From positions 1 through 64,000 of the forward strand of contig CAMZAM010000011.1 in assembly GCA_947304185.1 (NCBI GenBank): a stretch of DNA of 64,000 nt. Direction: 5' to 3'. The DNA is from an uncultured Bacteroidales bacterium. Its GTDB lineage: Bacteria > Bacteroidota > Bacteroidia > Bacteroidales > F082. Positions 59,962 through 64,000 of this stretch are shown here, one piece after another. The notes under the pieces were generated by a model. The model saw only the letters and a list, made by a program, of their open reading frames with translations, had not been told where the DNA came from and did not search any database. Position numbers and translations under genes: made by a program. Each line of letters starts with the position of its first letter. Position 1 is the first letter of the stretch.

Positions 59962-60896
59962 TGAATAAAATAGGAGCTTTTTTTAAACTGGTCCGCTGGC
60001 CGAATCTGCTCATCACCGCGTTGATGATGTGCCTTGTGTATCATTGCGTTATGCATTTCGACAGCTCGGCGGCGTTCACCCTTCTGGTGATCTCGATGGT
60101 GCTCGTCCAAGCTGGCGGCTACGTCATCAACGATATCTTCGATAAAGACATCGACACAATAAACAAGCCCGAAAAGCTTATTGTTGGGAAGGTCTTTGCA
60201 GAAAAGCAATGTAATGTTTTTTATATCGCATTGACAATCATTGGTTTAGGATGCGCTTTGGCAGCGAGTATCATGGCTTTAGGCAAGCATTTTCTCACGA
60301 TTTTCGCTTGTATGGTACTTCTGGTTTGCCTCCTTTATTCTTATTCGGCAAGATATAAGAAAAAACTGTTAATCGGCAACCTAATCGTATCATTATCAGT
60401 AGCTTTTGCGGTATTTGTGCCTTGGCTTTTCGAGATGCTTTATGTCTCACAGCATGATTTGTTGCTTGTAACTCTTAAACCATTGATGCAAATATCGCTG
60501 CGTATAGTGTTGATTTACACCGCTTTTGCCTTCCTTACGACCCTTATCCGTGAAATCGTAAAAGATATGGAGGACGTTGCCGGCGACGAAGGATTGAGTT
60601 GCCGCACGATTCCTATTGTCTGGGGTATGAAGGCCGCCCAGATTATCGTAATGACGCTTTGTTTATTGACATTCATTTTAATAATGTATGCCAAAGAATA
60701 CTTGTACGATTATGGCTTTACTACCACGGGCTATATGCTGTATGGATCGGGTGTTTTTATGTTCGTTATGCTGTTTGGCAATGTTTTTGGTCTGCTTGAC
60801 GCGAGTTTTAGAACCCCAAAACAGTTTCATGTGCAGTCTATTGCCATGAAAATCAGCATGTTAATTGGAGTTTTGTCGATGTTTTTTATAAAATAG
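59961..60896 (+). CDS. UbiA-family prenyltransferase
   Basis: 311 residues with about nine hydrophobic helices. The two UbiA aspartate motifs are present: NDIFDKDIDTINKP (about residues 53-66) and the second DMEDVAGDEG (about 196-205). UbiA-type enzymes join a polyprenyl diphosphate to an acceptor; relatives in Bacteroidota are often labelled geranylgeranylglycerol-phosphate geranylgeranyltransferase, a name borrowed from archaeal lipid synthesis and not tested here. The setting between kdsC and maf suggests an envelope or quinone role. Start ATG 59961, overlapping the kdsC stop by 1 nt. Confidence 0.85.
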   Translation: MNKIGAFFKLVRWPNLLITALMMCLVYHCVMHFDSSAAFTLLVISMVLVQAGGYVINDIFDKDIDTINKPEKLIVGKVFAEKQCNVFYIALTIIGLGCALAASIMALGKHFLTIFACMVLLVCLLYSYSARYKKKLLIGNLIVSLSVAFAVFVPWLFEMLYVSQHDLLLVTLKPLMQISLRIVLIYTAFAFLTTLIREIVKDMEDVAGDEGLSCRTIPIVWGMKAAQIIVMTLCLLTFILIMYAKEYLYDYGFTTTGYMLYGSGVFMFVMLFGNVFGLLDASFRTPKQFHVQSIAMKISMLIGVLSMFFIK

Positions 60897-60897
60897 A

Positions 60898-61479
60898 ATG
60901 TTAGATAATTTAAAGAAATATAATATCGTTTTAGCTTCGAAATCGCCTCGCCGTCAAGAGCTTTTGAAGGGTATTGGCGTCGATTTCACCATCATGACGA
61001 AGGAAGTCGATGAGAGTTTCTCTCCGAGGCTGCCAGTCATCGATGTGGCTCCGTTTTTGAGTCTGAAGAAAGCCAAGGCTTTTGAAGATGCAGAACTGCC
61101 TGATAATTATATGATTATCACTGCCGATACCGTTGTCATCGTCGAAAATGAGATTCTTGGCAAGCCGAAAGATCGTGATGACGCAGTCCGTATGATGAAT
61201 CTGCTTTCAGGCAAGGTTCATAAGGTGGTGACAGGCGTGACGGTTCACACAAAGGAGAAGACAAAAACGTTCTCGGTTATCTCGAAAGTGACATTTGAAA
61301 CACTTGATAATCAGGAAGTTGACTATTATATTGATAATTACAAACCTTACGACAAGGCGGGCGCTTACGGTGTACAGGAATGGATAGGTTACATCGGCGT
61401 CAGCAACGTCGAAGGCTCATATTATAACGTGATGGGCTTGCCCACACAGCGATTGTATAAAGTTTTAAAGGAATTTTAG
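60898..61479 (+). CDS. maf: Maf-like nucleotide pyrophosphatase
   Basis: 193 residues of the Maf/HAM1-like fold, which hydrolyses dTTP/UTP or related (sometimes modified) NTPs to monophosphates. Motifs are LASKSPRRQELLKGIGVDF (12-30), ITADTVVIVENEILGKPKDRDDA (about 73-95) and AGAYGVQEWIGYIGVSNVEGSYYNVMGLP (about 156-184). The start is 1 nt after the previous stop. Confidence 0.93.
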   Translation: MLDNLKKYNIVLASKSPRRQELLKGIGVDFTIMTKEVDESFSPRLPVIDVAPFLSLKKAKAFEDAELPDNYMIITADTVVIVENEILGKPKDRDDAVRMMNLLSGKVHKVVTGVTVHTKEKTKTFSVISKVTFETLDNQEVDYYIDNYKPYDKAGAYGVQEWIGYIGVSNVEGSYYNVMGLPTQRLYKVLKEF

Positions 61480-62250
61480 ATGGAAAGAAAACCGACGATT
61501 TTAGTAACGAATGATGATGGGTATTTGGCGAAAGGCTTAAGGAAACTTGCGAATTTGATGAGTCAGATCGGAAAGGTGGTGGTGGTGTCTACCGAGCAGG
61601 TGAAGTCGGCGCAAGGTCACTCGATGACCATAAATGAACCATTGAGACTCAGACAGTTAGAGAAGTCTGAGGATTTTGAGATGTATGTGTTAAACGGTTG
61701 CCCGGTCGACTGTGCGAAGGTGGGCTTCCAGATGATTTTGGATGAGTATCCTGACCTGCTGGTCTCGGGTATCAACCATGGCTCTAACGCCTCGACCAAT
61801 GTGATCTATTCAGGCACTATGGCTGCGGTCGTCGAGGCATGTATGGACGGCATCCCGGCAATCGGATTCAGCCTTGAAGACTATTCGCCGAATGCGAATT
61901 TTGACAACCTCGACAATTACATCCTGGATATAACGAAAAAAGTTTTGAAGGATGGTCTGCCGAAAGGCGTCTGTCTGAACGTGAATTTCCCCAAGGCTAC
62001 TGAGGAAAATCCGATAAAAGGCGTGAAGATATGCCGTCAGGCGAAGGCACGCTGGAAAGAAATCTTCGACAAGCGGAAAGACCCGCATAACCGCGATTAT
62101 TTCTGGATTGGCGGTGAATTCATCATTGAAGACGACGGCACCGACACCGATGTCTATGCGTTGAAACACAACTACGCGTCGATAGTCCCGACACATTACG
62201 ACTGGACAGCTTACGACGTCATGGGCAAACTAAAAAGTTTTGAAAAATGA
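61480..62250 (+). CDS. surE: 5'/3'-nucleotidase SurE
   Basis: Metal-dependent phosphatase of nucleoside monophosphates. The 256-residue protein begins ILVTNDDGY (7-15; D12 and D13 bind metal), followed by STEQVKSAQGHSMTI, LVSGINHGSNASTNVIYSGTMAAVVEA and VCLNVNFP. It starts immediately after the maf stop and overlaps lpxB by 4 nt. Confidence 0.95.
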   Translation: MERKPTILVTNDDGYLAKGLRKLANLMSQIGKVVVVSTEQVKSAQGHSMTINEPLRLRQLEKSEDFEMYVLNGCPVDCAKVGFQMILDEYPDLLVSGINHGSNASTNVIYSGTMAAVVEACMDGIPAIGFSLEDYSPNANFDNLDNYILDITKKVLKDGLPKGVCLNVNFPKATEENPIKGVKICRQAKARWKEIFDKRKDPHNRDYFWIGGEFIIEDDGTDTDVYALKHNYASIVPTHYDWTAYDVMGKLKSFEK

Positions 62251-63371
62251 AGTATTACATCATAGCAGGTGAGGCCTCCGGTGATTTGCACGGCTCAAAT
62301 TTGGTGGCCTCGATACGACAAAAGGATCCCGGAGCGAAGATTAGGGCGTGGGGAGGCGATAAGATGCGTCGAAACGGAGCCAACGTGGTAAAAAATTATC
62401 ATGATCTGGCGTTTATGGGCTTCGTCGAAGTGGTAATGAATTTGAAAACAATTGTAAAAAATATTAAATATTGTAAAAAAGACATTACCGAATTCAACCC
62501 CGACGCACTGATTCTCATTGACTATCCGGGATTTAATCTGAAAATAGCAAAATGGGCGAAAAAGAAAGGCTTTAAGGTGTTTTATTACATCTCACCTCAG
62601 ATATGGGCTTGGAAACGCGGCCGCGTTTACACTATCAAAAAAGTGGTTGATAAAATGCTTTGCATCCTTCCTTTCGAGAAGAAATTCTATGACAACTATG
62701 ACGTTGACTGTCAATTTGTTGGACATCCATTACTCGATGAGATAGCAAAGGTTGAACCAGTCGACAAACAGAAGTTTTATAAGGCTAACCGTCTCAACCC
62801 GAAGAAGGAGATCATCGCCTTGTTGCCTGGTAGTCGTAAACAGGAGGTGAGCCGTATGCTCACGGTGATGCTCGACGTGGTGAAGATGTTCCCGAGCTAC
62901 CAGTTTGTGGTGGCCTGCGCGCCGTCGCTGCCAGTGAGCTATTACAAGAAGATAATAGGGGAGAAAGCCAACGTCAGGTTGGTGCTGAATCGCACATATC
63001 AACTATTGCAACTGTCAAGCGCCGCTGTCGTGACCTCAGGAACTGCGACACTCGAGACGGCTCTGCTCGACGTGCCGGAAGTGGTGTGCTATAAAGCCAA
63101 CAAGATATCATATCTCATCGCGCGTCAAGTGGCGAAAGTGAAGTATATCTGTCTCGTGAATCTCATCATGGATCGATTGGTAGTCAAGGAGTTAATACAA
63201 AATGATATGACAGCCAACAACATTCGCGACGAGCTGCAGTCGTTGCTTAACAGCTCGAAACGACAGAAAAAGTTGCTCGAGGAATATGAAGAATTGAAAT
63301 ATGTGCTTGGCAATATTGGTGCATCCGACAGAGCCGCTGAGACTATCATCTCATATGTTAAAAAAAGTTAA
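62247..63371 (+). CDS. lpxB: Lipid-A-disaccharide synthase
   Basis: Joins UDP-2,3-diacylglucosamine and lipid X to make the lipid A disaccharide. The 374-residue GT19 protein shows IIAGEASGDLHGSNL (4-18), the FMGFVEV motif (about 55-61), LIDYPGFNLKIAKWAKKKG, YYISPQIWAWKRGR (about 114-127), FVGHPLLDE and LLPGSRKQEVSRML. Together with kdsC and hldD it shows the cell makes a full LPS inner core. Confidence 0.96.
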   Translation: MKYYIIAGEASGDLHGSNLVASIRQKDPGAKIRAWGGDKMRRNGANVVKNYHDLAFMGFVEVVMNLKTIVKNIKYCKKDITEFNPDALILIDYPGFNLKIAKWAKKKGFKVFYYISPQIWAWKRGRVYTIKKVVDKMLCILPFEKKFYDNYDVDCQFVGHPLLDEIAKVEPVDKQKFYKANRLNPKKEIIALLPGSRKQEVSRMLTVMLDVVKMFPSYQFVVACAPSLPVSYYKKIIGEKANVRLVLNRTYQLLQLSSAAVVTSGTATLETALLDVPEVVCYKANKISYLIARQVAKVKYICLVNLIMDRLVVKELIQNDMTANNIRDELQSLLNSSKRQKKLLEEYEELKYVLGNIGASDRAAETIISYVKKS

Positions 63372-63464
63372 CATTTCCTCGAAAAATTTAACATAATTTG
63401 CATTAATTTGGAAGAAATGTAATAACCTTTTTATCTAACTTGCATGTGCTAAATACGTGCAAAA

Positions 63465-64000
63465 ATGATAAATTGGTTCAAATATCCTTTCATCCGTCTG
63501 CTGATGCCTTTCGCCTTAGGCATCTGGCTTTCGTTTTCATATTTGGACTTGTCGGAAAACGAAGTGCGAATCATTCTGATTGCCGTGGTTTTACTGGGTT
63601 TTACGTTGATAGTGATAGCCTCGGCGGTCAAAGACTACCGTTACCGCTGGGTCTTCGGCGTGATACTGAATCTACATCTTTTATTAACAGGTATCGCTGT
63701 TGTACATATCCGTAATGATGACTTGGACGATGACTGTGAAACATGGGTCGCTCGTCTGTCGGAATGCCCGACGGTAAAGGAGAAGTCGGTGAAGGTAGTG
63801 ATGAAGATGCAGTCATGCCAAGGCTCGGTGATGGCCTATTTCGATAAAAACGAACGCTCACTGGCTTTGAGATATGGCGATGTGATTGTGTTTTACGAGC
63901 CGCCGCGACTTGTGGAACCACCAATGAATCCTGAACAGTTTGATTATCAGAAGTATCTCGCTCGAAAAGGCATCATGAGGCAGGTGTATCTAAAAGACGG
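63465..64000 (+). CDS. ComEC/Rec2-family competence protein (3' end outside window)
   Basis: Start of a membrane protein of the ComEC family, which in naturally competent bacteria forms the DNA uptake channel. About 178 codons are visible from ATG 63465 and the frame is open to the window end. Three hydrophobic helices (about 8-25, 35-52, 62-80) are followed by a DUF4131-type soluble domain (LALRYGDVIVFYEPPRLVEPPMNPEQFDYQKYLARKGI, about 127-165). The PPxxPxQFDYxxYLxxKGI motif is characteristic. It lies 93 nt downstream of lpxB, in the same direction. Confidence 0.88.
   Translation, partial: MINWFKYPFIRLLMPFALGIWLSFSYLDLSENEVRIILIAVVLLGFTLIVIASAVKDYRYRWVFGVILNLHLLLTGIAVVHIRNDDLDDDCETWVARLSECPTVKEKSVKVVMKMQSCQGSVMAYFDKNERSLALRYGDVIVFYEPPRLVEPPMNPEQFDYQKYLARKGIMRQVYLKD

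Noticed and set aside
63372..63464. A gene between lpxB and the ComEC gene
   Set aside because: The 93-nt gap is AT-rich with stops in all frames; it most likely holds only the ComEC promoter, although no exact TAnnTTTG was seen.

Overview
The window is a chromosomal segment of a Bacteroidota bacterium, most likely an anaerobic member of the Bacteroidales. Four things support this. At least fifteen genes are preceded by the Bacteroidota -7 promoter element TAnnTTTG, several with a -33 TTG 18-20 nt further upstream. Three secreted proteins end in type IX secretion (T9SS) type A sorting domains. There is a complete Bat (aerotolerance-type) operon. The rotary ATPase is V-type, and its K subunit carries every known sodium ligand. 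LPS genes (kdsC, lpxB, hldD) show a Gram-negative envelope. Species or genus cannot be read from the sequence. No tRNA, rRNA, phage, insertion sequence, CRISPR array or defence locus was seen; this is mostly conserved core genome.

Layout. 1-2658: the end of a V-ATPase operon (subunits D, I, K). 2718-8795: prmC, a YigZ/IMPACT protein, dnaA, an RsmI-like methylase, a small unknown protein and a POT peptide transporter. 8917-13142: valS and a T9SS cargo protein. 13195-18119: LUD protein, ftsH, rsfS, birA, an SRPBCC protein and pyrE. 18144-20891: a Nudix hydrolase, an apparently untranslated small RNA locus (18768-18908), coaD and a thioredoxin-fold protein without CXXC. 20966-28860: secA followed by two tandem patatin/beta-barrel proteins. 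28896-36230: pyrH, frr, ddl, a PASTA protein, a T9SS cargo protein, rluD and hldD. 36358-41894: MerR, M23 peptidase, alaS, a lipoprotein and a beta-barrel protein. 41899-50111: a PKD-rich T9SS protein, rdgB, ung, a 44-residue lipoprotein and a BNR-repeat T9SS protein. 50272-58522: the eight-gene moxR-DUF58-bat operon on the minus strand. 58664-64000: an envelope and housekeeping operon (DUF2520 protein, kdsC, ubiA family, maf, surE, lpxB) and the start of a ComEC protein.

How the parts fit. Cell-envelope building dominates: KDO, heptose and lipid A steps, peptidoglycan precursors (ddl), an M23 hydrolase, SecA export, outer-membrane barrels and T9SS cargo. The rest is replication, translation and nucleotide housekeeping. 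Genes are tightly packed, with frequent 1-22 nt overlaps inside operons and short divergent promoter regions between them.

The least explained parts are the small RNA locus between the Nudix gene and coaD, a dispersed intergenic repeat that has become protein-coding inside prmC, and families of small palindromes and AT-rich spacers in intergenic positions. I found no convincing new multi-gene system.
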